DNA from: Gracilaria domingensis
Lineage: Eukaryota; Rhodophyta; Florideophyceae; Gracilariales; Gracilariaceae
Assembly (NCBI GenBank): GCA_022539475.1
Contig: VCMS01000292.1
Span: forward strand, 18,330-82,329
Direction: 5' to 3'
DNA: 64,000 bases
Shown here: positions 28,442 through 38,966 of the stretch, in pieces
How the letters are laid out: every line of letters begins with the position of its first letter
How positions within the stretch are numbered: position 1 is the stretch's first letter
Program-made: the position numbers and the translations under genes
Notes under the pieces: generated by a model
Databases searched by the model: none
The model's input: only the letters and a program-made list of their open reading frames with translations
What the model was told of the DNA's origin: nothing

Positions 28442-29749
28442 TTATTGACCACCTGGAGCTAAAACCTCTTCGTCATCCCAAGCATCAAGTTCAATGGCAG
28501 CCAAGTGCTTCAACCGCATTACCCGCACATCATGAGCTCTGGCTTCTGTTACCAAGCCACTTATCCCATAGCGCAGCCCTCTTCTCACCTTCTGCAACAT
28601 GTTTCGTCCGGGAGCTCCGGCTCTTCTGTTACTTATGACTGACAACAACTTTCGAAGTACACTGCTCCTTGGCGTACTTGTCTCTTCTGCGGTTACATCC
28701 TCTTCTGAAACATGTTCCACATTTCTTTCCCACTGGTTTTCGTCTTCTCCACCCGACCCACTTCTCTGACGGAGAAATATCGCTCCAAGACGGCCAACAA
28801 GTCTCGAGCTCTTGCACAGAAGCCATTCAAGCCGCCCTATAGACCTAGGCTCATCTAGGTGTTCGGATCTGTTAGCACCATCACGAATCACGGCCTTCAT
28901 TTCATTCTGCACTTTTTCCAATTCTTCCAAGTGGTTGCACATCAGCTTCGTCGAATGCTTCGCGCTTTTCAGCTGCTTATCCAGCTTCAGACAGTGCAAT
29001 GAGGTCTGCTTCACCACAAGCTCAGCCATTTCAGCTCGCCGATATTCTCGCGCCCTCTGCCCGTCCTTAGCCTTCTTGGCCATCTGCACTACTTCTACTT
29101 CGGCCTCCAGCTCCTCCAACTTGTTCCCAAGATACATGTTCTTCCTGCGCAGCCCTCTATTCTCCGCCCGAGCTTCGCGCAGCTTCTGTGACAGTTTCAC
29201 GTGCTTTGTTTCGTATTCGTCGCACGTATACTTCAGGTCACACTTCTCTCGCATTACAACCTGCAGAGCTTGATTTGCCTTGTCAGCCTGCTCCGAGGTT
29301 TCTTTCAGCCTACGTTCGAGGGAGCTAATTCTAGCCTCCTGTTCCTTCTCGTTGCTGATATTTCTGCAACTCTGTACGCCACCGAACTTATTCATGTTTT
29401 CATAAGCAGTGACTAGTTCACGCGTAAACACTTCTTGCGCAACGCTCAACGTCGCATTCCCCGTCATATCGCTGTTGGCAGTGGGCACGGCGAGATTATC
29501 GCTGGTTCTCATCTCGGTGTCCCGTGCATGGATCACAAGCTCCCTCCACGCGGTACGCACCAAACACTCAACCCTCTCTGAATCTTCTATTGCTGAAAAC
29601 AATCGAGTTCCAGATATTTCTGTCTGATGTGTCGAAGTTTCTTCTTGTTCATTACCATCATTCTTCGCATCTGAACGACGGCAGTCTTCATCATGTTCTG
29701 TTTCGAAGATTGCCACCAGACTCTCAAAAAAAGGCTTCCAAGCAGACAT
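28442..29749 (-). CDS. Coiled-coil protein, function unknown
   Basis: A 435-residue ORF with ATG at 29749 (MSAWKPFFESLVAIF). Residues about 140-290 form a long predicted coiled coil (EARISSLERRLKETSEQADK, KLSQKLREARAENRGL, KLEELEAEVEVVQ, LEELEKVQNEMKAVI). The N-terminal 130 residues are acidic and polar. The C-terminal 140 residues carry basic, leucine-containing segments (VLRKLLSVISNR, KVRRGLRYGI) and end with an acidic patch. No signal peptide or membrane helix. A minus-strand TATAAAAG at 29877-29884 lies about 130 bases upstream. Such proteins are often scaffolds or cytoskeletal or vesicle-tethering factors, but nothing identifies this one. Confidence 0.75.
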   Translation of the reverse strand: MSAWKPFFESLVAIFETEHDEDCRRSDAKNDGNEQEETSTHQTEISGTRLFSAIEDSERVECLVRTAWRELVIHARDTEMRTSDNLAVPTANSDMTGNATLSVAQEVFTRELVTAYENMNKFGGVQSCRNISNEKEQEARISSLERRLKETSEQADKANQALQVVMREKCDLKYTCDEYETKHVKLSQKLREARAENRGLRRKNMYLGNKLEELEAEVEVVQMAKKAKDGQRAREYRRAEMAELVVKQTSLHCLKLDKQLKSAKHSTKLMCNHLEELEKVQNEMKAVIRDGANRSEHLDEPRSIGRLEWLLCKSSRLVGRLGAIFLRQRSGSGGEDENQWERNVEHVSEEDVTAEETSTPRSSVLRKLLSVISNRRAGAPGRNMLQKVRRGLRYGISGLVTEARAHDVRVMRLKHLAAIELDAWDDEEVLAPGGQ

Positions 29750-29876
29750 TGTTTAGGTACGAGAAATAACACAAACAACCAAAGTAAAAGAACTCAGTAT
29801 TGCCAGTATGTCAATGCAGTGCTGATGTGTTTGGCAAGAGACTATGAACATCCTCCAATTGCTCTTCGAAGCCATC

Positions 29877-29884
29877 CTTTTATA
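29877..29884 (-). promoter_or_regulatory. TATA box of the coiled-coil gene
   Basis: TATAAAAG on the minus strand, 128 bases before the ATG at 29749. Confidence 0.6.
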
Positions 29885-32800
29885 GTGTTTTGTCTGGAGA
29901 CTGACGTCACTTGGTGAGTCAAAACGGTAAAGAATAACGATTTCCTGGCATGGGGGCGCCTCCGTTTCAGGGAGAGTCTCAGCCAAACTCGTATTCCAAA
30001 TCATCTCGCGGCTGGATGAGCTGAATTGGTGACCTTTCCAACTTCCCTTTCGGGACTCAAGACAGGAAGATGGATGACGTCTTAGCATATGGGTTCCTGT
30101 ATCTCCGAAAGTGTTAAAATGAGTCCTCAGGAAAGCTTTAACTGCTATAAAACGCTTCGACAACGTCCCAGCTCTGTGTGTCGAAATTGTAAGACGCTCG
30201 TTGAAGCTTCTGCACTCCTGACACGTCACAGTGAATCCGGCATAAAGAATATCCATATTGAATCATATGACATCCATGTAGGTCGTCCAATGAAAGTGCA
30301 CGCTGCTGCACCACGACAGCATGCCCAACTCTATTAAGCAGTTCTTGGGATGCTTGTTAGACGTTTCGGTTCCACCTCACGATGCAAAAAAAAAAACTTT
30401 CTCCAAAACAGTGCCGCACCGACTTCCCTTTTCACAAATTGCGAAGTCTGAGAAGCGTGTGACCATGACGGTCTCAAGGTATTGTCAGTCGTCTCAATCA
30501 AAAACAAATCCAAAAACGATGCAAAGCCGTCGATGTATCGCATGCATGAAGGTCAGTTGGAATTATCAAACGGAGCAAGATATCACCGATTGTATGTGAA
30601 GATTTGGCCTACGGCCATTATCAACCCAGCAGTTGGCCCATTCAATGATTCCCGTGATTTAGTCTCCGGGATGCCGAAGGTGGCGGTGGCCAGCTGTGGT
30701 GAACACATCTCCTCCGAAGCGATGAGCAGGTCGCTCGAGATGAAAAGCATCTGGCGGAGGTGGGAGCTCTCAAGCAAATTGCTGAACAAATGAACGCGGT
30801 GGCGCTGCGGACAACAGCCAGCGGATTGCTGGCTGTCATCCGCATGATTTGCGGAGCCGCCTTGAATATTCAAGTTTTTCTTGTCAACGTTATCTACGTG
30901 TACGGTATTCAATGTCTCGGGGACAATCTCGGTGCCCAGAAATGAGATACACTCTGTAATCTCATTTGCTGGCCTTTACAGTAAAAAACTTTTATACCCG
31001 CTTGAGTTGACGGCAACGTACCCGGTATTTGGTAAACGTTTCTGGGTCTTGCTTCCTTGAAAATCAGATGCACCCCGAATTGAACAATGGGAATCAAGGA
31101 GAAGCGTTTGTCCGCAAAGCTCATGTCAGTAACTGAGATGGTTTTCTTCTTTCTGGATCAGATAATGACAGATCCAATAGGTTTTGTGATGGCGATGAAG
31201 CTTTGCTAGATTATACTTTTTTCTAGACTTTGTGAAGGATAGAAATGGTCCAGGCAATGACGAAGTGCAGCCAGTTACCAATTCTATCGACACATCCGTA
31301 AACCCAGCTGTCAAAAGTTTTGTAATCAACCAACTATAAAGTATTGCGCAAGTGATTAATTCAAGGATCTTATAAAATTCTATTTATTTCGACCATTTAC
31401 GGCACAGCTCGCGGAGCGTTCAAAGCCATGAAGAAGATTGTACTCTCTCTAGGCGTTACACTATTAATCATAAAAACAATAATTAATTGCTTTAATATTT
31501 GAGAAGTTTTCAAGAAAACACGTACATTCTTAAAGTCCCTCAATAATTATTTATTATTTGCAAGCATTAGTTTAAATACGATTTCAATATATTTGCAAAA
31601 TGGCTTTGGGACATCATGTCCCAAAGCATTTGCGAACATCATAATCATTGAACTTCAGGCGTTCATGATGATCATTGTTTAGACGACACGTTTGTATCAC
31701 ATAGCATCACGCTCTGCGTATTGTGACGCAACGGTGATGGCTGTCCCCTTGACATGTAGATCAGTGTGTCAGCATGACAGAAGGACGCAGTGTGTGAGAT
31801 AATGATTCATATGCACTCTCGAGGTCAAGGTCTACGCATATCAACCCGGAAAAGTTCGAAAGAACAAAGCGTAATTTTGAGATCAGCTTAACTTCTGGTT
31901 TTCTCGAACAAAATACAAGAGTATAATGTCGCATCAAGTGTTTTTGAAGCATTGCGGAGTGCTTTTCACAACAGCCCTGTCCCACGGTAAGCAACGTACT
32001 TGTGGCAACTCTCACATTGAGCGTATTGTCAGCAGGGCTAAAGCTTAATAAGGCAGTATTTGCAATGCTGCTGCAGATGCAGCGTCGTCGTTATTCATCA
32101 CGGATAGGCCTGTCAAAAAAAAGTTGACATCTGGAGCCGTTTCTGCCGACTTTCATATTCTTCTCGTTCCTGCATTGTATGAGTTTCAATTCATTCTAGA
32201 TTGCTTCCAAGTTCTGCTTGCCACGCAAGAGTTGCAAACCACAAGCCCGAAAACAGCAATTTTTCGTTCATCACATGTTTCCTGTTATGAAATCGCTAAA
32301 TAGCATACAAGAGGATAGTTCTTGAAAGAAAGAACTCTTTCTCGGTTCCCTCTCGAGCAACATGAAGTTCTCTTCATCCTTCGCTTCAGAATCTCGCGCC
32401 AACCTCCGCGAAGAAAGACCATACGCATTTTCTTAACATCGAACACCATGATCGGCGTAATTTCTCGGTGAGCGTTTGCGTCCCTGCTCCAACAATGATG
32501 TTTGAGAATGCTTGCATCAAAGCCAAACAGCAGTGGAGGAGATTCTCACGCACACCGATCAACAAGCTGTCTTTCGACGATATGCATTGTGATACAGATA
32601 CGGACCGATTGCACTGAGCCTTTCCTAGTTGGCAATGGGTGCGTGATATATGCGCGCACCCACACGGATGTCGTAGAGAAGACGCTCGGGAGAAGTCTCG
32701 AGGTTATTAGCTATCAAGTTTTGGGTGCACGGACTAAAGTATCATACAGTAAATTTAACGCGAGCGCCGGGGGATTTCGCCGGAGAGGCACAGACGTGAC

Positions 32801-33640
32801 TTCCTTTTCAAGGCGTCGTAGGCTGCGCGGGGCCTGTGACAAGCCTCTTGCGAAAGCGAAACGCCCATCATAAGAAAGACAGAAGTGATGGAGTTTGAGA
32901 TGATGTCCAACGTGTTTCTAGTCTAGACGTACACGCAAGACTTGCATCACGGCCTCGCGATCATTGTAAAGACCGCGAGCTCCGGTAGTCGTGATCGGCA
33001 CTCAGAAACATCTAAAATTTCAGCAACGGTCAAGCTCACACCGTTTCAGATTCTGAAACGACGAGAACCTGACCGTTGCGGGGCGAATCGTCGCTCCGGC
33101 TGCCATTCAGGTACGCTTCAAATGTAGCCTGCTCCTTAAGCTTCAACTAAAAGTTAAAGTCCAAAATCTATGATAATGACAGTCTTATCCAAGCAGTTCA
33201 GCAGGCTGCCGTGGCTAGTTGCTCTCCGAGTCTTTGCCTAAAAAGTGAGGCAGTTCAAACAACTTTGACATGTATTTTAAAATGAATCCATGACGTTGTG
33301 GACTGGTTAGTACTCGGTCATCAAGTGGAGACCGCTGTGAGCTCAACGCCTGGTCTCGTTCCAGTTCCACTTCTACATTGGACTTACATCTCTTATCAGA
33401 AACTCTGGCTAAATCACACTGCTCTGCTCCTTATTCTTTTTCCAGATCCGTACAAGGTGTTCAGAATCCAATCCATCGTCTCCCGCATTGAGGCGAGAAA
33501 GTCACCATATAACGAACACACGCACACGAATCAGGAAAGAATTGGGGTCGAAGTAAGCTTGCTTTCCCTGATATCTGCTCCATTAGATTAGAGAACGCCG
33601 AAAGGCGAAACTTGAGAGGAACATCATGTGCAAAGGAATC
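29885..33640. other. Long intergenic region without confident genes
   Basis: About 3.7 kb of mixed, partly AT-rich sequence (31380-31600 is especially AT-rich). A frame at 32502-32873 has a basic end but no domain or promoter signal. A 12-base G run lies at 33647-33658, just beyond the right edge. I see nothing I can support as a gene. Confidence 0.45.
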
Positions 33641-34369
33641 ATTATCGGGGGGGGGGGGCAAGATTGGATCCCCTGTCGTCTTCACTCAAGATTCGCTCTA
33701 CATAACAATCGGATAAGAACCGCTATTCCTTTCATTTCTTTGTAGAAACACAGAAACACATTGCATATCTTCTTCCCCTTAGACATTGCATTCGGAGCAC
33801 CACATGACCTGAAATATTACCTCAACATATATCACACGCTCCAAAGCGCATGTTGTGGGTCTAAAGTCTCGTTGTGCTGCTCAAACTTTTAAAACCTCAG
33901 CGCAGCCGTATTAGCTTCATGTATTTGTTAATCTATGCCTCATGAACTTCTGGCTCTATCAATCTCATTTCATTTGAGTGGTGCAAATTGCGCTAGTTAT
34001 GTCATTTATCCGGTTACATAAAACCAATTGCCCTTATCGACATGTGTCCACTATCCCGCCAATCCCACCCCGTGGGAACCAATCCATTTGTGCAGGGAGA
34101 GGAAGCAGTTTGTTCAAAACTTGCAACTACTCAAAGATAAAGAACATGTCGCTAGCCTCTTAGTGTCCGAAAACAGACGATCTCTTCTTGGTGCAATCCT
34201 GATAAGGGGACTACAAATAATGCTCTGTTGAATTTGGCACATATGGACACAGCAAAAGAAAGAAGCTGTAGTAAGGACTGATTTAGTTACGAGTTCTTCC
34301 CAAACAAGACCTGTATGTATGGTCCGCATCAGTTCCCATTCTGGAAATGGTTCGCATTCGGATGCTACC
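33641..34369 (+). repeat. Segmental duplication, copy 2 (uninterrupted)
   Basis: Holds the same sequence as 25740-25997 plus 27062-27514 without the 1.06-kb insertion, and so shows the empty site. It begins near a sequence like the last codons of the membrane-protein gene and now forms the upstream flank of the heparinase-like gene. Confidence 0.75.
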
Positions 34370-34430
34370 GCATTGGTCACCAAGTTTGTGCAGGCATGGA
34401 TCCTATGCCCGCGTCAATGCAATGAAGCGC

Positions 34431-34438
34431 TTTATAAG
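34431..34438 (+). promoter_or_regulatory. TATA box of the heparinase-like gene
   Basis: TTTATAAG lies 107-114 bases before the ATG at 34545. It supports that start over earlier in-frame ATGs, which would lie before or at the transcription start. Confidence 0.55.
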
Positions 34439-34544
34439 CCCTCCCTTCCCACGACTGGATATGCTTTTGACATCCAACTCAGTACACTTTCTTCTCTCTT
34501 ATTTTATTCTCTTGTACATACTCACTAATCATCTAACTTTCGGG

Positions 34545-37500
34545 ATGCTAACATTTTCAATTACCTGTCTATTCCTGGTGGCATGGGGATTTTCTACAGG
34601 CATTGCCGTTGCGACTCAACTCCTTCCTGGCGAAGACTTTTACGAACCAAGCGTTAACCGAATAAGCACCTTTATGAATTCAGGACCGCACCGTTCACTG
34701 TTTGGAAAAGCGGCAATCACTCCGGCTCCTTCAGCTGCCTTTAAACCGACTGTCCATCCCCGCATATTGTTTGATCAAAGCGGATGGCAGCAGCTCTTAG
34801 AACGCTATTCAAACGAAGACACGTTCGACCTGAAGACTTCTTGGTCCCATTTTTCTCGTCGAACTTCGTTGCACCTCGCTGAATCGAATCCTCTTCTACA
34901 GAGACTGGCACAAATGGAACGCGATGGTGAGACTGCCGTGTACAGTGCGAAGCAGGATTTGTCTTCCGCGTCTCGCAAGGAGTTGGATGAACTCGAACCA
35001 TTGGCGAGTCACATCATGAACATGACTGAACGTTACTGCCAAAGCTTCTTCATGTGTGCCGTATGGAGTAGCGTGAATGAGAAGGTAGTGAAAGAGCGTG
35101 GCAGTGCCGCGTCGTTCATGACTACCAGCGTGGACGACTGTGTGAAGGCGTCTGTCGCATGGGCCAAAGTGCTACTCGCCCATCGCGCCGTGAATTGTGC
35201 CGGTAAGTGTCCAACAGAACGAACTGGATCTCGCGCATTCTTGTGGGACGAAAGAAGATGGTTCCAGGTTCAAAACGACTGGTACTCAGCAGGAGCTTCG
35301 CTAGCGCTTGCGTTGGATGTCATGTACGACCGATTTGCCGATGAGGAAAAGACATTCGTTCTGAGCGCGCTGGCAATGCTCATGTACAAGCAGACCTCAT
35401 GGGGAACGGCACTTGAGAGCTCACGCAGCTCTCCGAACGCTGTCCAACATCCTCATCGCATCTTCAGCAATTGGGCCCTTTATCATGGACATCTTTACAT
35501 CACAAACCTCGTCCTTGAAGGAGAAACCGAGTATGATGTATACTCATCCGCTGTGCTATCGTCAAGCGGCGATGATGGGTTCAATGTCGGTCTTGATACG
35601 CGGTTTTCCGCAATGATTCGGGCGTACATGACGCATGCGGTGTACCCGGATGGAGCTACATTTGAAGACGCATATACATACTTTATCGCGCTTCGCGAAG
35701 GATCTCTTGCGCTGGTTGCGGCCGAACGTCGAGGACTGCAAGTGATGAATACAGACAGATTCCGCGGGTTGATCCACAACGCAGCCCAAATGATGGAGCC
35801 ATGGCAATGTGCTCGAATTGTGGGCCATTCGTCTGGGGGTGGGATCTCGTACCCCGCCTGGGCAGCACTATTCAAGTACGCTTATCCCGATGGGGCGCTG
35901 CCGCAAATGGTTTGGAAGCAGAGGATGGGCAAGAGCTTCAAGAATAACAACCCGTGCCGGATCCAGTGGGGCCAGAACATAATGCATGTGACGGTGCTCG
36001 GAATGGAGCACGGAACTTCGACATACGCAGAGTCGCCGCAGGGTCTGGAGGAAGAGTTTGCAAAGCACTTTCCCCTCTCGTACTTCAGCCCTCGTCGAGG
36101 ATTGCTGATTGCGCGAAGCAGCCAGGCGGAGGACGCACTGTATGTGCACTTCGATGCGCGCCCTGACGCCATGTTTCCCGGACACGATAATGCAGACCGC
36201 GGCATTTTCACTCTCACAGCCTTCAAGACGGCTTGGATCGATGACTACCGCTGGAATTATAACATCGACTCCAGGAAGCATTCTCTCCTCCACGTGAACG
36301 GTCTCGCGCAGGACGCCAAGGCGCCGTCAGTTCGCATGGTTCGCACGGAGGATACTGGTACGCACGTCATCGCAGTGGCGGACTTGACTTATGCGTACAA
36401 CGTGCAATGGGCACCAAACTGGCCGCACGATAAGGCGCCGACGGCACTTGTGACAGTGTACGATGATGACGGCACTGCGAATCAGGAACGGAAAGTGTTC
36501 GACACTGCGGTGTACGGGCATCCACGCGACTTTGGGTGGCCAGCCGACGATGACGGCGCGGACCTGGGATTCACGCGGGACGGGTTTAACATGCATGGAG
36601 ACGATGAGGTAGGGTTCCGGGGGATGTGGACTTGGAGAAGGGACTACCGGGAAATACCACTGTCGTGGATGGTGCGGTCTGTGGTTCTTAACCGCGCAGG
36701 AAGCGGACCGGGCTTCTTTATGGTTGTTGACTCCGCAAGAGTGTCGGGCTCCCGCTCGAAGGACAAGTTTGAGTCGTACCTAGCGCTCGGGGACAACGTG
36801 GAGGTGGAGAGCGAATCATCGAGTTGCGAGGAGAATCGGTGCCGGATCGTGTTGGTGGATGACGGAATTGCTCAGGTTGATGTTCACGTTTTGACACGGG
36901 GGCGATCAGTGTCCTACAGGACAGAAACATTCAAGAGCGATAAGCGACACAGTCGACTTGTGGTGCGAAGCGACCACGATGAAGAAGAATTGGTCTGGAT
37001 GGCATTCTATCCTCACTTGGGCGCTCCAGAGCAGTTTTCGATGGAACAGATTTCCTCTGAGTTGCTCAAGGTCGTGTTCAATGATGAGGAGTTCTACTAT
37101 GGCGTTGATGCAGAAACGCACGGGGTACGACAGATGAGCGAATTGGATAGCAACTCACAGGGTTCTTCTCGATCGAATTCTGTGACGCATCGTGCGGCAC
37201 CAAGCAGCTCTCCGTCAGTTACACCCTCTGTTTCTGCATCGCCTATTCCGACTCCATCTGCATCACAGAGTTCGACTGTCGCACCATCGGCATACGCGAG
37301 CCCCTCTCCGACTGCTTCAGAGACACCGAGCGCATCTATCAGTCCGACGCCATCTGCATCACAGAGTTCGTCTGTCGCACCATCAGCATCAGCGAGCCCG
37401 ATTCCGACTGCTTCAGAGACACCGAGCGCATCTATTAGTCCGACGCCATCTGCATCACCGAGTTCATCTGTCGTACCGTCCACGTCCGTCATCCCCACTC

Positions 37501-37739
37501 CGATGGCTTCAGTATCACCAAGTTCATCTCCCATTCCGACTCTGTCTGCGTCAACGAGTTTGTCTGCTTTGCCTTCCGCGTCTTCAAGCCCTACCCCGAC
37601 TGGTTCAAGTTCGAAGACACCATCTGCATCAGTTGTGAACGCACGAAAGCAAAAGTGGAGACGCAAGTGGTGGTGGAGGCGGAACTGGTGGAGACGTAAC
37701 CAGTGGAGGCGCAATCGATGGAGGCGCAACAGGAAGTGA
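34545..37739 (+). CDS. Secreted heparinase-II/III-like protein with Ser/Pro repeats and Trp/Arg tail
   Basis: A 1064-residue ORF from ATG 34545, chosen because MLTFSITCLFLVAWGFSTG is a good signal peptide and a TATA box lies about 110 bases upstream. Residues about 65-500 form an alpha-helical toroid-like region beginning HPRILFDQSGW. Around residues 540-620 is a beta-rich segment typical of heparinase II/III C-terminal domains (FPGHDNADRGIFTLTAFKT, DDYRWNYNIDSRKHSLL), where His and Tyr act in eliminative cleavage of uronic-acid polysaccharides. From about residue 885 come Pro/Ser/Ala repeats (ISPTPSAS, VAPSASASPIPTASETPSAS). The last 30 residues hold 8 Trp and about 13 Arg. Probably a matrix polysaccharide lyase or binding protein; activity unproven. 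Confidence 0.75.
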   Translation: MLTFSITCLFLVAWGFSTGIAVATQLLPGEDFYEPSVNRISTFMNSGPHRSLFGKAAITPAPSAAFKPTVHPRILFDQSGWQQLLERYSNEDTFDLKTSWSHFSRRTSLHLAESNPLLQRLAQMERDGETAVYSAKQDLSSASRKELDELEPLASHIMNMTERYCQSFFMCAVWSSVNEKVVKERGSAASFMTTSVDDCVKASVAWAKVLLAHRAVNCAGKCPTERTGSRAFLWDERRWFQVQNDWYSAGASLALALDVMYDRFADEEKTFVLSALAMLMYKQTSWGTALESSRSSPNAVQHPHRIFSNWALYHGHLYITNLVLEGETEYDVYSSAVLSSSGDDGFNVGLDTRFSAMIRAYMTHAVYPDGATFEDAYTYFIALREGSLALVAAERRGLQVMNTDRFRGLIHNAAQMMEPWQCARIVGHSSGGGISYPAWAALFKYAYPDGALPQMVWKQRMGKSFKNNNPCRIQWGQNIMHVTVLGMEHGTSTYAESPQGLEEEFAKHFPLSYFSPRRGLLIARSSQAEDALYVHFDARPDAMFPGHDNADRGIFTLTAFKTAWIDDYRWNYNIDSRKHSLLHVNGLAQDAKAPSVRMVRTEDTGTHVIAVADLTYAYNVQWAPNWPHDKAPTALVTVYDDDGTANQERKVFDTAVYGHPRDFGWPADDDGADLGFTRDGFNMHGDDEVGFRGMWTWRRDYREIPLSWMVRSVVLNRAGSGPGFFMVVDSARVSGSRSKDKFESYLALGDNVEVESESSSCEENRCRIVLVDDGIAQVDVHVLTRGRSVSYRTETFKSDKRHSRLVVRSDHDEEELVWMAFYPHLGAPEQFSMEQISSELLKVVFNDEEFYYGVDAETHGVRQMSELDSNSQGSSRSNSVTHRAAPSSSPSVTPSVSASPIPTPSASQSSTVAPSAYASPSPTASETPSASISPTPSASQSSSVAPSASASPIPTASETPSASISPTPSASPSSSVVPSTSVIPTPMASVSPSSSPIPTLSASTSLSALPSASSSPTPTGSSSKTPSASVVNARKQKWRRKWWWRRNWWRRNQWRRNRWRRNRK
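37648..37739 (+). repeat. Short tandem repeat coding the Trp/Arg tail
   Basis: Degenerate units of about 12-15 bases around TGGAGGCGCAAC encode W-R-R-N steps up to the stop codon. The tail appears to have grown by slippage of this minisatellite, on top of a preceding Ser/Pro repeat tract (37200-37640). Confidence 0.8.
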
Positions 37740-38966
37740 CCAGGGCGCCGTAACTAACGGTTAGTCTGTCCGCATACTAATCCTTTCTCACAAAAGCAGA
37801 AACCTGAGTGAACTGGCGCTTCTTTTCCTTCGAACTCTTTTCTGATCGTAACAACGTCATCAGATCGTGATCTGCGAGAGATAACTTACTGACTATTAAC
37901 GTTAAAGAGTTTAAACAACTTGAGCAAGAACTCGAACGCTCCTCTGCTGGCTTCATAATGTTACGGCGGCCTCGTGGTTGTCTGTTTCAATCGCGTGCCT
38001 TGCAACAATGCTCGCGGAGCAGATGGGCATTCCCATTGCGGTAACCATGTTAAACTTGACGTCCACTCATCCAACGTTATCGTGATCAATGCAGCACCAT
38101 CATGACCAATACGCCTTCGTGGGCGCAAACTGCTTGACACAATAGCCCTTCGACCAACCGCATGAAACGCTGCAAAGATCCCGTAAGGTGCTTGGCCGCT
38201 TTCTCTTTTGATTCAGTCGTCAATTGAAAGAGCGTCAGTCACCACCCTTCATCACCCCCTTTCCGACTTCGCAAACGACCCCATTACCCACGCATCTTTA
38301 TGGGCTGCGATGCAGAACACAGGACACTTTCGTTCAACGCGGAAATGACGCCGCCGCAATGAAAAGCCGCCAGCATCAAGCTGATAATGATGATAATGAA
38401 CTGCTCGTCGCCGATGAATTGCTCGGCTCCATTTTTTTCTGAAATCATCGGAGTCACTCCGTAACGATTCTCTGCATATCTGAGATCTCGTCACGAGATT
38501 CTCGTGCGATAGTTCATTCGCTGCAAATCTGCATGACAGTAGCCCCCTATCCACATACAACTGCTCAGGACACCGAATTGCAGGCGTCTCGACCCAGCAG
38601 TCGCATCGAGTTGCACCTTCACGCAATTGCAGCAAATCAAAAGTATAAAATCGAAGTTGGACTGTCTCGTCGACTGGTCATCATGATATCTCAATCTAGC
38701 CACAACCTGGCGAATTATCCTCTTGCAGCTTCAAGCTTTCGACGCACTTATGCGACCTTGTGAGTAAAACAATGCCTAATTCTTTGTCTATCGTCTTGCA
38801 GGCAAGGTGTTCTTACCTAAACTCTTCCCGCCACGCTTGGGTCTCAACTTTATCAAACTGCCCGTTTTCGTAAAAGATTCATCTGCATGACCATGAGAAA
38901 GTACGGACTAAAACATCATCAGATATCGTCTCAACAACAGTTTTACGATGTCAAGAGTGATATCAA
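37740..38966. other. Intergenic region between convergent genes
   Basis: No supportable gene; short frames on both strands without domains. Confidence 0.5.

Noticed and set aside
32502-32873. 123-codon plus-strand frame with a basic end
   Set aside because: No domain, no promoter-like signal, isolated in a gene-poor stretch.
37097-37729. Minus-strand 210-codon frame with regular GVGLxDADG repeats
   Set aside because: Mirror image of the Ser/Pro repeats in the heparinase-like gene; no promoter or start context.
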